Numbered from the stretch's first letter, positions 49,952 through 59,600 are shown. The stretch is 64,000 nucleotides of DNA from Saprospiraceae bacterium (GCA_020628095.1 JAHDFP010000001.1:248001-312000), one strand, 5' to 3'. Numbers and translations are program-made. Notes: generated by a model not told the origin, from the sequence alone.

Positions 49952-50482
49952 ATGCGATTAGGAAGTCCCAATGCGCTCAAGAATGGTTTGTTCATGGGTG
50001 TGATGCTCATAATCTGTAGTTATGTTTTATACCTTACTGATAACGAAGGATTTATAATCTACAAGTCTTGGGTTTTGTTTCTTCCATATCTGATCCTACT
50101 ATACAAGACGGGGTCTGATGCGCGCCGACTCAATGGAGGTTGGATAGAGTTTAACAGTGCTTTTAAGGACATATATGTAGCGGCTATCATAGGAATGGCA
50201 TTGTGTACAATGTTTGAGTATGTCTTGTACAATATTATATCTCCGGAATTGAAAACGATGCTGAAAGAGATTTCTATGGAGAAAATGGGAGAAATGTTCA
50301 GTAGTGAGATGGTCGATACACTGCAATCGCAGATGAGTGAAGAGCAACTATATTCTATTGGATATACCATATCGACGTACATTGTCAGATTGATAGCACC
50401 AGGATTAATATTTTCTCTGTTCGTCAGTATGATTACAAAAAGACAAAAACCAATATTATCTAACGAAACAAAACAATTATGA
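49952..50482 (+). CDS. DUF4199 family membrane protein (first copy)
   Basis: A 176-residue polytopic protein. Four membrane helices: about 10-28, 36-54, 74-95 and 135-160, with the soluble loop between the third and fourth (about 97-132) rich in M, E and S. The start M-R-L-G-S-P-N-A-L-K-N-G-L is typical of DUF4199. No known activity. TTTG lies 4 bp before the ATG. It overlaps the next DUF4199 gene by 4 bp (ATGA) and heads an operon with two glycosyltransferases and a hydrolase, suggesting a role in envelope glycan or lipid assembly (inference). Confidence 0.85.
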   Translation: MRLGSPNALKNGLFMGVMLIICSYVLYLTDNEGFIIYKSWVLFLPYLILLYKTGSDARRLNGGWIEFNSAFKDIYVAAIIGMALCTMFEYVLYNIISPELKTMLKEISMEKMGEMFSSEMVDTLQSQMSEEQLYSIGYTISTYIVRLIAPGLIFSLFVSMITKRQKPILSNETKQL

Positions 50483-50994
50483 ATAATGCACTAAAATGGG
50501 GCGTAATCTATGGATTAGTTTTATCCATAATCGCACTAATCTCTCACTTTATGGGCCTTAGTGATGGTACAAATACCATGATGGGAATCGTTGTCTGGTT
50601 AGTTTCATTTGCCGCTTCTATTTTCATTATGTTCAAAGGGATACAGGCTTTTAGAGATTCTAATGGAGGATACATGTCATTAGGTAATGGTGTCGTACAG
50701 GGACTCCTTATAGGTCTTGTAGGGGGTATTGTCTTAGCTATTGTTACTTATGTCATTTTTGGTGTTCTAAGCCCTGACACCTTAGAGAGTATCAAAGAGC
50801 AAGCAATGGCTCAAAATGGTGATATGGATGATGACCAAGCCGAGATGGTAGGAGGTATTATGGATGCCATGATGTCACCTGGTACTATGGCTGGAATGGA
50901 ATGGCTCTCTGAAGTGATATTTGGTCTTATTATGGGTCTTATAGGAGGAGCCATACTAAAGAGAGACAGACCTATAGGATCGGATACATTATAA
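50479..50994 (+). CDS. DUF4199 family membrane protein (second copy)
   Basis: A 171-residue paralogue of the preceding gene, sharing its four-helix plan (about 7-25, 33-55, 75-100 and 140-165) and the acidic methionine-rich loop (A-Q-N-G-D-M-D-D-D-Q-A-E-M). The loops are glycine-rich, with G-L-I-G-G-A-I-L at the end. The ATG overlaps the preceding stop by 4 bp, showing translational coupling. Two adjacent DUF4199 copies flanked by a family 2 glycosyltransferase is a recurrent Bacteroidota arrangement (recollection, not checked). Confidence 0.84.
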   Translation: MNNALKWGVIYGLVLSIIALISHFMGLSDGTNTMMGIVVWLVSFAASIFIMFKGIQAFRDSNGGYMSLGNGVVQGLLIGLVGGIVLAIVTYVIFGVLSPDTLESIKEQAMAQNGDMDDDQAEMVGGIMDAMMSPGTMAGMEWLSEVIFGLIMGLIGGAILKRDRPIGSDTL

Positions 50995-51020
50995 CTCTAA
51001 TAACAGCTACTGATATTTGA

Positions 51021-51953
51021 ATGGATTTATCCGTTGTCATTCCATTATATAATGAAGAAGAGTCTCTGACAGAACTGGTAGAGTGGATCAATAAGGTCGC
51101 TATACCAATGAAAATTGACTACGAAATCATCATGGTCGATGATGGCAGTACGGATAAATCCTGGAATATCATCAAGACTCTCAAAGAGAAAAATTCTAAT
51201 GTCAAAGGAATCAAGTTCCGCAGTAACTATGGTAAGTCTGCTGCTTTGCATACCGCTTTTCAGGCGGCTGAGGGAGAGGTCATAATCACTATGGATGCTG
51301 ATCTTCAGGATTCGCCCGATGAGATCCCTGATCTATATAATATGATCAGGGAAGATGGATGCGATCTTGTATCAGGCTGGAAAAAGGAAAGGCACGACCC
51401 CATATCTAAGACCATTCCATCTAAGTTTTTTAATCGAACGACAAGAAGGTTAAGTGGCATTGAGCTTAATGATTTCAACTGTGGGCTGAAGGCATATAGC
51501 AAGGATCTCGTAAAGTCGATAGAAGTCTATGGCGAGATGCATAGATACATCCCAGTCATTGCAAAATCTGCTGGCTTTACCAATATAAAAGAAAAGGTCG
51601 TCAAACATTATCCAAGAAAACACGGCTATTCCAAATTTGGACTAGAGCGCGTCATGCGTGGATTTCTTGATTTGATGTCCATAACATTCATTGGGAAATT
51701 TGGCAAGCGGCCAATGCACTTTTTTGGTAGCATTGGGAGTTTTTTTGGATTGATAGGTGTTGGGCTATTGATATATCTTACCGCCTTAAAATTAATCTGG
51801 AAAGAATCCGGCATTGCAGACAGACCTCTATTTTTCTTGGGTATGTTATTAATCATTGTCGGTGTACAATTATTTATTGCTGGATTCCTTGCTGAGTTGA
51901 TTAGTCGGAATAATCCTAACCGCAATAACTATACGATAGCAGAAACTATCTGA
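51021..51953 (+). CDS. Family 2 glycosyltransferase, dolichyl-phosphate-sugar synthase-like
   Basis: A 310-residue membrane glycosyltransferase. The GT-A domain starts L-S-V-V-I-P-L-Y-N-E-E-E-S-L and has D-D-G-S-T-D (about 41-46), D-A-D-L-Q-D (metal-binding, about 93-98) and the acceptor motif region N-D-F-N-C-G-L-K. Two C-terminal membrane helices (about 236-260 and 270-295) anchor it. It resembles GtrB/DPM1-type enzymes that load a sugar onto a polyprenyl phosphate. Its stop shares one base with the start of the next glycosyltransferase. GATATTTG ends one base before the ATG. Confidence 0.93.
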   Translation: MDLSVVIPLYNEEESLTELVEWINKVAIPMKIDYEIIMVDDGSTDKSWNIIKTLKEKNSNVKGIKFRSNYGKSAALHTAFQAAEGEVIITMDADLQDSPDEIPDLYNMIREDGCDLVSGWKKERHDPISKTIPSKFFNRTTRRLSGIELNDFNCGLKAYSKDLVKSIEVYGEMHRYIPVIAKSAGFTNIKEKVVKHYPRKHGYSKFGLERVMRGFLDLMSITFIGKFGKRPMHFFGSIGSFFGLIGVGLLIYLTALKLIWKESGIADRPLFFLGMLLIIVGVQLFIAGFLAELISRNNPNRNNYTIAETI

Positions 51954-53095
51954 TGTCAGGTAAGGTAATTTTTATAGGACCTGCTTACCCCTACAGAGGT
52001 GGCATCGCTGCATTCAACGAAAATCTTGCGACCATATTCCAAAAAAACGGGTGGCAATGCAAGATATTTACCTTCACACAACAGTATCCCAATTTTTTAT
52101 TTCCTGGAAAAACACAACTAACCACTGAGGACGCACCACCCAATCTATCTATAACCAGAGGTATATATAGTACTAATCCCCTGAGTTGGCTTAAGATTTC
52201 TAAGGCCATCGTCGAAGAAAAACCTGATGTGGTAATTACTCAATATTGGATGCCCTTTATGGCACCTGCTTTTGGAACTATCCTCAGACGTGTCAAAAAG
52301 GAACTGCCAGATACCCTATGCGTTACCGTAGTCCATAATTTCAAACCGCACGAATCCCGTATAGGAGACAAGCAACTCAATAACTTCATAGCTAATCGTA
52401 CAGACCACATAGTCTGCTTATCTAAGAATGTAGCAAAAGAAGTTACCGCGAATAATCCAGACCACTCTGTCTATACATTTTTCCACCCCATATATGACCA
52501 TTATGGCGAACCGCTCGATAGAGAAGATGCCATAAGACAGCTGGGCTTAGATGCTGATTATAAGTATCTCTTATTCTTTGGACTTATAAGATCTTACAAG
52601 GGATTGGATAATCTAATCAAAGCGCTATCACTTACTAAGACCACAGAAAAGTATAAGTTATTGATCGTGGGTGAATTTTATGAAGATGAATCCAAGTATA
52701 ATGATCTAATCGATAAGTTAGACTTAGGTGACCAAATAATTAAAGTCAATAAATATATTCCAAATGAAGATGTACCCAAATATTTCTGTGCTGCATCTGC
52801 GATTGTACTACCCTATCGTACGGCAACACAAAGCGGTGTGGTTCCTATCGCATTGCATTTCAACAGGAACGTCATTGTAACGAGAGTAGGAAGTCTTACA
52901 GAATTATTAGAAAGACACCAAATCGGCCTTGTAGCAGAATCTAACCCCTATTCTCTTGCTGAAAAGATAGATGCCTTACTAGATGGTAATGCCGAGGTCC
53001 ATGAGAATTTTAATCCGATCAAACAGGAGCTTTCTTGGCAGTCATTTTTTGATACCTTTATAGCGGAGCTAAAAATTGATAACAGAGACTCTTAA
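51953..53095 (+). CDS. GT4-type glycosyltransferase
   Basis: A 380-residue GT-B fold enzyme. The N-terminal Rossmann domain (about 1-180) opens K-V-I-F-I-G-P-A-Y-P-Y-R-G-G-I-A-A-F, a glycine-rich donor-binding loop. The second domain (about 200-375) has L-F-F-G-L-I-R-S-Y-K-G-L-D-N-L (about 203-217, with the donor-phosphate K) and A-S-A-I-V-L-P-Y-R-T-A-T-Q-S-G-V (the E-x7-E-like nucleotide-sugar site region). Likely transfers a hexose in envelope polysaccharide or glycolipid synthesis. The ATG overlaps the previous stop by one base. Substrate unknown. Confidence 0.91.
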   Translation: MSGKVIFIGPAYPYRGGIAAFNENLATIFQKNGWQCKIFTFTQQYPNFLFPGKTQLTTEDAPPNLSITRGIYSTNPLSWLKISKAIVEEKPDVVITQYWMPFMAPAFGTILRRVKKELPDTLCVTVVHNFKPHESRIGDKQLNNFIANRTDHIVCLSKNVAKEVTANNPDHSVYTFFHPIYDHYGEPLDREDAIRQLGLDADYKYLLFFGLIRSYKGLDNLIKALSLTKTTEKYKLLIVGEFYEDESKYNDLIDKLDLGDQIIKVNKYIPNEDVPKYFCAASAIVLPYRTATQSGVVPIALHFNRNVIVTRVGSLTELLERHQIGLVAESNPYSLAEKIDALLDGNAEVHENFNPIKQELSWQSFFDTFIAELKIDNRDS

Positions 53096-53123
53096 CTCTT
53101 CAGAAAATTATAAAGAGAAACCA

Positions 53124-53957
53124 ATGATTACTTCAAAATTTTTATCCCATGATGATCTGGCATTGGTTGCAAGAAGTTGGACCGTTAATAATCCGAAAGC
53201 CAAAATAATCTTCCTTCATGGTCTATTTGAGTACGCTGGCAGGTACACTTATGAGGCAGAATATTTCAATAAGAATGGATATGACTTTATAGGATATGAC
53301 CAACGCACACATGGCGAATCTGGAGGTAAGCGAAGAGCACATATTGACGACTTTAATAAGTACGTCAAAGACTGCGAGATTTTTGTCAATAAAATGAGTA
53401 AAGGCAATCTCCCATATTTCTTATATGCACATAGTATGGGTGGTCTTGTATTGACCTCATTTTTATTATCTAAAAAACATGTCAACCCTAACTTCCGAGG
53501 TGTTATACTCACTGGACCATTCCTCCAAGTGAAAGATGACATGGCTCCCATACTACAAAAAGTCGCTGGTGTCGTGGCTCGATTATTTCCTAACCTAAAG
53601 ACTGTGGGTGGCAGGCCAAATTCTATATCAAGAGACCCAGAAGTTGTTAAGAAATTTATCAATGATCCATTGGTATATACAGATGGCATGTATGCGTGTA
53701 CAGGTTACCAAATGCTAAAGCAGTCACAGTACATCACAAGTCACATACACAGATTTGACTATCCATATATCCTAATGCATGGCACTGATGACCAACTGGC
53801 CGACATAGGCGGTAGTGAAAACATGTATGAGAAGTCTAGCTCGGATGATAAAACTTATATTACCTATCCCGACTACAAGCACGAAATAACAAGAGATATA
53901 GGTAGAGACGAAGTTATGGAAGATATGCTTGCATGGACAGAAGAACGCCTCTCTTAG
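53124..53957 (+). CDS. Alpha/beta hydrolase, monoacylglycerol-lipase-like
   Basis: A 277-residue serine hydrolase from ATG 53124; an in-frame ATG at 53076 would overlap the glycosyltransferase by 20 bp and adds a non-conserved tail. Catalytic elements: oxyanion H-G-L-F-E-Y-A-G-R-Y (about 33-42), nucleophile A-H-S-M-G-G (about 105-110), acid in H-G-T-D-D-Q-L (about 228-234) and histidine in Y-K-H-E-I (about 258-262). It resembles lysophospholipase/monoacylglycerol lipases. It is the last gene of the DUF4199-glycosyltransferase operon and converges with the HEAT-like gene 3 bp away. Confidence 0.9.
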   Translation: MITSKFLSHDDLALVARSWTVNNPKAKIIFLHGLFEYAGRYTYEAEYFNKNGYDFIGYDQRTHGESGGKRRAHIDDFNKYVKDCEIFVNKMSKGNLPYFLYAHSMGGLVLTSFLLSKKHVNPNFRGVILTGPFLQVKDDMAPILQKVAGVVARLFPNLKTVGGRPNSISRDPEVVKKFINDPLVYTDGMYACTGYQMLKQSQYITSHIHRFDYPYILMHGTDDQLADIGGSENMYEKSSSDDKTYITYPDYKHEITRDIGRDEVMEDMLAWTEERLS

Positions 53958-53960
53958 AGC

Positions 53961-54488
53961 CTAAGACAATAGCTTTAATACCCTTTTGGCGCTGCTTTTA
54001 AATCCTGCTGTTCCATGATCATAGTGATCCTTGATTTCTGCTATTAGTTCAGGTCTGAGATCTGGATATTTGTCAGCAATATTTCCCAGTATTATTAAAG
54101 AAAAACATCTTACAGCAACAGGTGATTTGGCATCTCTTAGGTATCCAAAGCACTTATCAAACAGAGGTCCCTCTATATCTTCATCTGGTGTCACCTCTTT
54201 GAATATTCGGACTATATTCCTCACAACAGCCACATGAGGCGGGTTATCAAGTGCCAATAGCATCTCATGATGGTATGGTCTGAGCATTTCGGTTTTTTTG
54301 ACACCGATATCACCGATGGGCCATGCTGCTCTTTGGTTATAACGCCAATGAAGAGACTTATCCAAGAAGATGCCCATCAATACATCAAAACGGTCCTTTC
54401 TCTCCATTACATAGTCTATTATCTTCTCTTTTTGCACCTTAGAGTGTTCCGATTCTAACATCTCCATAAGGTCTTCTCTGATTGCCAT
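53961..54488 (-). CDS. HEAT-repeat-like helical protein
   Basis: A 175-residue all-helical cytoplasmic protein. Successive helix pairs, with H-W-R-Y-N-Q-R-A-A-W-P-I-G-D-I (about 47-61), P-H-V-A-V-V-R-N-I-V-R-I-F (about 83-95) and P-V-A-V-R-C-F-S-L-I-I-L-G-N-I-A (about 120-135), match the HEAT/ARM pattern in which V-R and A-W-x-I-G recur. It is probably a protein-binding adaptor; no partner is indicated by the context. TTAATTTG lies 5 bp before the ATG. It is divergent from metG. Confidence 0.72.
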   Translation of the reverse strand: MAIREDLMEMLESEHSKVQKEKIIDYVMERKDRFDVLMGIFLDKSLHWRYNQRAAWPIGDIGVKKTEMLRPYHHEMLLALDNPPHVAVVRNIVRIFKEVTPDEDIEGPLFDKCFGYLRDAKSPVAVRCFSLIILGNIADKYPDLRPELIAEIKDHYDHGTAGFKSSAKRVLKLLS

Positions 54489-54677
54489 TATTTCAAATTA
54501 AAAAATTTTATACATAATTATTCTAAAACTAAGATTTATTATAGAATAGCAATATCTTCGCCTTACATCCCTATTAAGTTTTTGTTTATAATTCGGCTTT
54601 TGATTTTGAGTGCATCCTACATTCAAAAATGATGAAAAGCCTATTTTTTTTTGTAAGTACTTAATGCTTTGTAGGTA

Positions 54678-56825
54678 ATGAAAGAAATCAAGAGGTATCT
54701 AGTGACCGCCGCACTGCCATATGCTAACGGTCCACTACATATTGGTCATCTTGCAGGTGCATACTTGAGTTCTGACGTTTATGTTCGTTTTTTACGCTTA
54801 AGTGGAAAAGATGTCGTCTATATCTGCGGCTCAGACGAACATGGTGCCGCTATCACAACAAGAGCGCTCAAAGAAGACAAAACACCTCAGGAAATAGTCG
54901 ACACATACCACACTCAATTCAGAGACACTTTTAATTCTATTGGGGTATCCTTTGATATGTATCATCGAACATCTGATCCCTTGCATCATCAGACTTCACA
55001 AGACTTCTTTAGAGTACTTAATGACAAAGGAGAGTTCGTCAAGAAGGAAACGAAGCAATATTACGATACAGAAGCGAATCAATTTCTTGCAGACAGATAT
55101 ATCAAGGGTACTTGCCCTAAGTGTAGTCATGACAGTGCCTATGGTGACCAATGTGAGAATTGCGGTAGTTCCCTTAGCCCTACTGAACTAATCAACCCTC
55201 AAAGCACAATAAGCGGGTCAAAACCAATACTAAAAGAAACAACGCACTGGTATCTATCTCTGGACAAATATCAGGAATGGCTCAAAGAATGGCTCAACAA
55301 TGGTACGCTCAATGGTGAAAAATTGCACTACCCTGAGGACTGGAAAAATCATGTTATCGGGCAATGTAATTCTTGGTTAGATAGCGGATTACAGGCACGG
55401 TCCATGACACGTGATCTGTCATGGGGGGTCGATGTTCCTCAGGAGCTGGAGGGAGCGGAAGGTAAAAAACTATATGTCTGGTTAGATGCGCCGATTGGTT
55501 ACATATCTGCAACTAAACAATGGGCGAGTGATAATGGTAAAAATTGGGAAGATTACTGGAAAGATGATTCTTCTGCACTGATACATTTTATAGGGAAAGA
55601 CAACATTGTATTTCACTGTATTATTTTCCCTGCTATACTTAAGGCACACGGAGATTATGTTCTTCCCGTAAATGTCCCTGCCAATCAATTTATGAATCTG
55701 GAGGGAGACAAAATATCCACTTCCCGCAACTGGGCCGTCTGGGTACACGAATACTTGAAAGGTTTTCCAGATCAACAGGATGCGTTACGATATGCACTTA
55801 TCAAAAACATGCCAGAGCAAAAGGATAGTGAATTCACTTGGAAGGGATTTCAGGATTTGAACAATAACGAGCTTGTTAATAATCTTGCAAATTTTGTCAA
55901 TCGTGTGATAGTCCTTGTAAATAAGTATTATGAGGGTCTTGTTCCAGAATTTGATGAAGACCTGGATATCGTTGGACCAGATGACGAAGAGGAAATCACC
56001 TATCACGATGCCGAGATTCTTAGACTCTTTGATAATGTGGATCGACTATGTGATCGACTCAGAAAATATGACTTCCGATCTGCCTTGAGTCAATTAATGG
56101 AAATCTCAACCAATGGCAATCAAATACTGCAGCATAACGCCCCTTGGAAAGCGATCAAAGAGAATCCAGAGCAAGTTAAAGTCGTAATGAACCTACTGGT
56201 CCAGTATTTACATACAATGGCAATATGCCTACGACCTTTTCTTCCGCATGCCTCTGATAGATTACGTGCCCTACTGGACCAAAAACCACTAACGGAAAGC
56301 GGAGAACTTACCGATCTTTGCTTCCAATTATGCGAGGGAGAATTGCCGATAACAAATGGTCACAAGTTGTCAAAAGCAAAACATTTATTTTCAAGAATAG
56401 ATGATGACGTCATAGAAACACAAATAGAAAAACTTAAAGCCTCTAAGACCCAGACCGCAAACATAGCAACTGCTGACAGCAGCTTAGCTCCGCTAAGAGA
56501 TACAATACAATATGATGTCTTCATCAAAATGGACCTCAGAACAGCGACCATCAAAGAAGCCAAAAAAGTACCAAAGACTGATAAGTTATTACAACTTACT
56601 TTGGACGTAGGCTTCGAAGAAAGGACAGTGCTTTCTGGGATCGCGGAACACTTTAACGCTGAGGATATTATAGGTCAACGCGTTACTCTATTGGCTAATC
56701 TGGCACCACGTAAGATAAGAGGGGTACAATCCCAAGGGATGATTCTTATGGCAGAAAATGCGGATGGCAAACTCAATTTTGTTCAGCCAAGCCCCGAGTC
56801 AGAAAACGGATCACAAATATCCTAA
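54678..56825 (+). CDS. metG: Methionyl-tRNA synthetase with C-terminal Trbp111-type domain
   Basis: Class I aminoacyl-tRNA synthetase, 715 residues. HIGH motif P-L-H-I-G-H-L (about 19-25), KMSKS equivalent D-K-I-S-T-S-R (about 345-351). The zinc-binding knuckle has C-P-K-C and C-E-N-C (about 151-169). After the anticodon-binding helical domain (about 400-570) comes a C-terminal EMAP/Trbp111 OB-fold (about 610-715, with D-L-R-T-A-T-I and R-G-V-Q-S-Q-G-M-I), the dimerising tRNA-binding appendix found in many bacterial MetRS. TTTG lies 6 bp before the ATG. Confidence 0.97.
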   Translation: MKEIKRYLVTAALPYANGPLHIGHLAGAYLSSDVYVRFLRLSGKDVVYICGSDEHGAAITTRALKEDKTPQEIVDTYHTQFRDTFNSIGVSFDMYHRTSDPLHHQTSQDFFRVLNDKGEFVKKETKQYYDTEANQFLADRYIKGTCPKCSHDSAYGDQCENCGSSLSPTELINPQSTISGSKPILKETTHWYLSLDKYQEWLKEWLNNGTLNGEKLHYPEDWKNHVIGQCNSWLDSGLQARSMTRDLSWGVDVPQELEGAEGKKLYVWLDAPIGYISATKQWASDNGKNWEDYWKDDSSALIHFIGKDNIVFHCIIFPAILKAHGDYVLPVNVPANQFMNLEGDKISTSRNWAVWVHEYLKGFPDQQDALRYALIKNMPEQKDSEFTWKGFQDLNNNELVNNLANFVNRVIVLVNKYYEGLVPEFDEDLDIVGPDDEEEITYHDAEILRLFDNVDRLCDRLRKYDFRSALSQLMEISTNGNQILQHNAPWKAIKENPEQVKVVMNLLVQYLHTMAICLRPFLPHASDRLRALLDQKPLTESGELTDLCFQLCEGELPITNGHKLSKAKHLFSRIDDDVIETQIEKLKASKTQTANIATADSSLAPLRDTIQYDVFIKMDLRTATIKEAKKVPKTDKLLQLTLDVGFEERTVLSGIAEHFNAEDIIGQRVTLLANLAPRKIRGVQSQGMILMAENADGKLNFVQPSPESENGSQIS

Positions 56826-56859
56826 GCGAGCAAGTCATCTGAGCACCTCCCAGTCGTTC

Positions 56860-56892
56860 TTGTATTTCTTTATTCTAGTATTTATAAATTTG
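56860..56892 (+). promoter_or_regulatory. Bacteroidota promoter of the DinB-like/PaiB-like operon
   Basis: TTG (56860-56862), 22 nt, then TAAATTTG (56885-56892), an exact -7 box, 28 bp before the DinB-like ATG at 56921. The -33 spacing is a little long. Confidence 0.6.
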
Positions 56893-56920
56893 AATCTCTA
56901 ATAACATAATAATACGAGTT

Positions 56921-57403
56921 ATGGAGTCTAATCAGATACGTATTAACCTTATAGCTAAAAGACTAAGCGAAGTATTACTTGACGGCCAATGGATTACTAA
57001 CACCAATATGAAAGATATTATTACTGATCTAGATTGGGAGAAGGCCACACAACAAGTCAATTCTTATAACTCCATTGCACTACTGATTTTTCATATTAAT
57101 TACTATTTAGATGGCGTACTAAATGTGCTAAATGGTGGTAAGTTAGAAATAAGAGACAAATACAGCTATGACATGCCTCCCATAGAATCAGAAGAAGACT
57201 GGAATAACCTCAGGAATCAATTTATGAGCAATGCAGAAAGTTTTGTCGAAAAAGTAAAGACCTTATCTGATAGTGATCTTGAAAATAATTTCGCTAATGC
57301 GAAATACGGCACATACCAACGCAACCTTGACGGTATGATAGAACACGCCTATTATCATCTCGGACAAATGGCCCTTATTAAAAAAACAATATTGACCCAA
57401 TAA
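56921..57403 (+). CDS. DinB/DUF1572-like four-helix metal-binding protein
   Basis: A 160-residue protein of the DinB superfamily. The probable metal ligands are His in I-F-H-I-N-Y-Y (about 58), and His in I-E-H-A-Y-Y-H-L-G-Q-M (about 142-147), the spacing seen in this fold. Members include thiol transferases and many uncharacterised stress proteins. Activity is unknown here. It starts 28 bp after a good -7 box and its stop is 1 bp before the next ATG, so it is translated with the PaiB-like gene. Confidence 0.82.
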   Translation: MESNQIRINLIAKRLSEVLLDGQWITNTNMKDIITDLDWEKATQQVNSYNSIALLIFHINYYLDGVLNVLNGGKLEIRDKYSYDMPPIESEEDWNNLRNQFMSNAESFVEKVKTLSDSDLENNFANAKYGTYQRNLDGMIEHAYYHLGQMALIKKTILTQ

Positions 57404-57404
57404 G

Positions 57405-58037
57405 ATGTATATACCACGTCAGTTCCAGATAAAAGACCCGCAAGTCGCATTGCAGTTTATGAAAAAATATGCGTTTGCAACTGTCGTTGGCACAATGGAT
57501 CATAAAATACATGGCGTACATATTCCACTCGAAATAGAAATCAAAGAAGACAAACTCATACTAGAGGGACATATTGCACCTGCCAATCCTCTTGTAAGAT
57601 TAGTCAGAGAAAGTAAAGAAGTATTGGCCATTTTTTCTCAGCCTCATGCCTATGTCTCATCATCATGGTACGACCATGTCAACGTACCAACATGGAACTA
57701 TATCGCTGTCCATGCTACTGGAATTCTCAGAGAACTAAAATCAGATGAGCTGCTTAATAGTCTCCATAAAATGGTGGACACATACGAATCTAATAGGCCT
57801 AATCGCTATAAGATTACGGATATGTCTGAGGACATGCTCGAAGCACATTTAGCAGGATTAGTTGGTTTTGAGATAGAGGTAATTAATCTTGAAGCTAAGC
57901 ACAAACTAAGTCAAAACAGAAATAACAATGACTATAATTCGATAATAGAAAATTTGAGTAAGTCCGAAGATCCATTAGAGAGAGAAATCGCTATTGCGAT
58001 GAAAGACCTCCGTCCTAATAACTTAAGTGAAAGCTAA
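57405..58037 (+). CDS. PaiB-like FMN-binding protein
   Basis: A 210-residue FMN-binding split-barrel protein of the PaiB family. Signature stretches: M-Y-I-P-R-Q-F at the start, F-A-T-V-V-G, G-H-I-A-P-A-N-P-L, F-S-Q-P-H-A-Y-V-S-S-S-W-Y (about 82-94) and V-P-T-W-N-Y-I-A-V-H. In Bacillus PaiB is described as a negative transcriptional regulator, but the fold is that of a flavin-binding oxidoreductase, so either role is possible. It is co-transcribed with the DinB-like gene. Its 3' end overlaps the GH43 gene by 15 bp. Confidence 0.92.
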   Translation: MYIPRQFQIKDPQVALQFMKKYAFATVVGTMDHKIHGVHIPLEIEIKEDKLILEGHIAPANPLVRLVRESKEVLAIFSQPHAYVSSSWYDHVNVPTWNYIAVHATGILRELKSDELLNSLHKMVDTYESNRPNRYKITDMSEDMLEAHLAGLVGFEIEVINLEAKHKLSQNRNNNDYNSIIENLSKSEDPLEREIAIAMKDLRPNNLSES

Positions 58038-59600
58038 TTCTTTATAGTGAAGTCCTGTAAATACTGCCTCTTTCTTATTACCTCTTAAGTCCTGACAAGC
58101 GATACCTACAAAACATCCAGTAAAGGCTGGTCTATATTTATCACTGCCTTCTCTCACATAGTCATCTGATAGTATTGCAGAATCATAGTCAGAACCAATT
58201 TGCTCCCAATATCCATCGTCTGTTTGATAAAAGAATATGAGGCTATCATAATTCAATTGGACTCTCAACCTTATAAGTTTGTTCTCATTTTTAGGTAATG
58301 AATACTCCGCAAGTTCAGTTGTATTGTAATTATCCGTTCTGATAAGTTGGATATATTTTCCTTTTGACTCATCATAGCTGGTGTATAGATAGTAGTGATG
58401 ACCTGTATTGTAATAACAGACGAGGCCCGCCATCTGATGATAATTTTCGGGTGTAAAATACATATCTACCGAAAATTGTACTATAAGATTCTGAACCCTC
58501 CGAGCCACAAAACTCTGATCGAAACATGAAGTCAAAGAGTCACGTCCAATCAATGTTAATCCCTTATCTAACTCATGCTTAATCCAATCATCAGACTGCG
58601 GTACACGCAGAGATTGATAATCAATAGGGAGTGGTGTATTTCTTAATTTGACTTCTTGTTCGACCAAATTGTAATAATCAGATTGGTTTTCTGATATGAG
58701 AGTAGATTTATTTGCGAGCCTAGGCCATTCATTCTTATTCCATACTAACTGATCTATACATGTTTCCCTACCTAATACGCAATGACCTCTTACCGATAAT
58801 GGACGACTTCCCAAAAAAACCATAAAGCAATTACCATCATCATCCCAGACTATATCACCATGACCTGTCTTCTGTATAAAATGATCTGGATAATCCGCTG
58901 AAGACAAAATAGGGTTATCGCGATAAAAAGTATAAGGTCCCCAAATATCCTTAGCTCGGCAAATCGATACCGCATGACCATACTCCGTACCCCCTTCCGC
59001 TAATAAAAGATAATAGTACCCATCTCTGAAATACAAGTGTGGCCCCTCCGTTTTTCCTAAATGACTCCCATCCACTATTTTTCTCCCCTTACCAATTAAC
59101 ATATTAGAATGAGTATCAAATTCTTGCAAATATATCCCACCAAAAAACCTGTTCTCCCTATGATCCACAATCATACTCAAGAAATATTTTCTTCCATCCC
59201 CATCGTGAAACAAACTTCCATCAAAACCAATTGCACTTAAGAATACTGGCTCACTCCAAGGTCCATATATACTCTTAGCAGTAATCAAGTAGTTAGGCGT
59301 ATTTTTCCATATCCCATCAAAACTTTTCACAATGCTATAGACGAGATAATAAGTCCCATTATCATAAGAAAGACAGGGTGCCCATACCCCGCAAGAATCA
59401 GGGACACCTCTGAGGTTAAAATATTGAGGATTGTCCAATGGTCTGGTAATGAGCTTCCAATTCTTTAAATCAGTAGAATGATGAATCTGGACACCTGGAA
59501 ACCACTCAAAAGTCGAACAAGCAATATAATAGTCGTCTTCTACTTTAATAATAGATGGGTCGGGATTAAATCCTCTGATGATGGGATTAGTGAATGTCAT
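58023..59600 (-). CDS. GH43 beta-xylosidase/alpha-arabinofuranosidase
   Basis: A glycoside hydrolase of 525 residues from ATG 59600. The five-bladed propeller domain opens N-P-I-I-R-G-F-N-P-D-P-S-I with the catalytic-base Asp (about residue 12), F-D-G-S-L-F-H-D-G-D-G (pKa-tuning Asp, about 125) and K-T-E-G-P-H-L-Y (catalytic acid Glu, about 187). The C-terminal beta-sandwich (about 330-520, GH43_C2-like) is present. No signal peptide is seen, so it is likely a cytoplasmic enzyme cutting imported xylo-oligosaccharides. The ATG overlaps the stop of the sugar-porter gene by 4 bp (ATGA), so it is translated with it as the last gene of the xylose operon. Confidence 0.93.
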   Translation of the reverse strand: MTFTNPIIRGFNPDPSIIKVEDDYYIACSTFEWFPGVQIHHSTDLKNWKLITRPLDNPQYFNLRGVPDSCGVWAPCLSYDNGTYYLVYSIVKSFDGIWKNTPNYLITAKSIYGPWSEPVFLSAIGFDGSLFHDGDGRKYFLSMIVDHRENRFFGGIYLQEFDTHSNMLIGKGRKIVDGSHLGKTEGPHLYFRDGYYYLLLAEGGTEYGHAVSICRAKDIWGPYTFYRDNPILSSADYPDHFIQKTGHGDIVWDDDGNCFMVFLGSRPLSVRGHCVLGRETCIDQLVWNKNEWPRLANKSTLISENQSDYYNLVEQEVKLRNTPLPIDYQSLRVPQSDDWIKHELDKGLTLIGRDSLTSCFDQSFVARRVQNLIVQFSVDMYFTPENYHQMAGLVCYYNTGHHYYLYTSYDESKGKYIQLIRTDNYNTTELAEYSLPKNENKLIRLRVQLNYDSLIFFYQTDDGYWEQIGSDYDSAILSDDYVREGSDKYRPAFTGCFVGIACQDLRGNKKEAVFTGLHYKELAFT

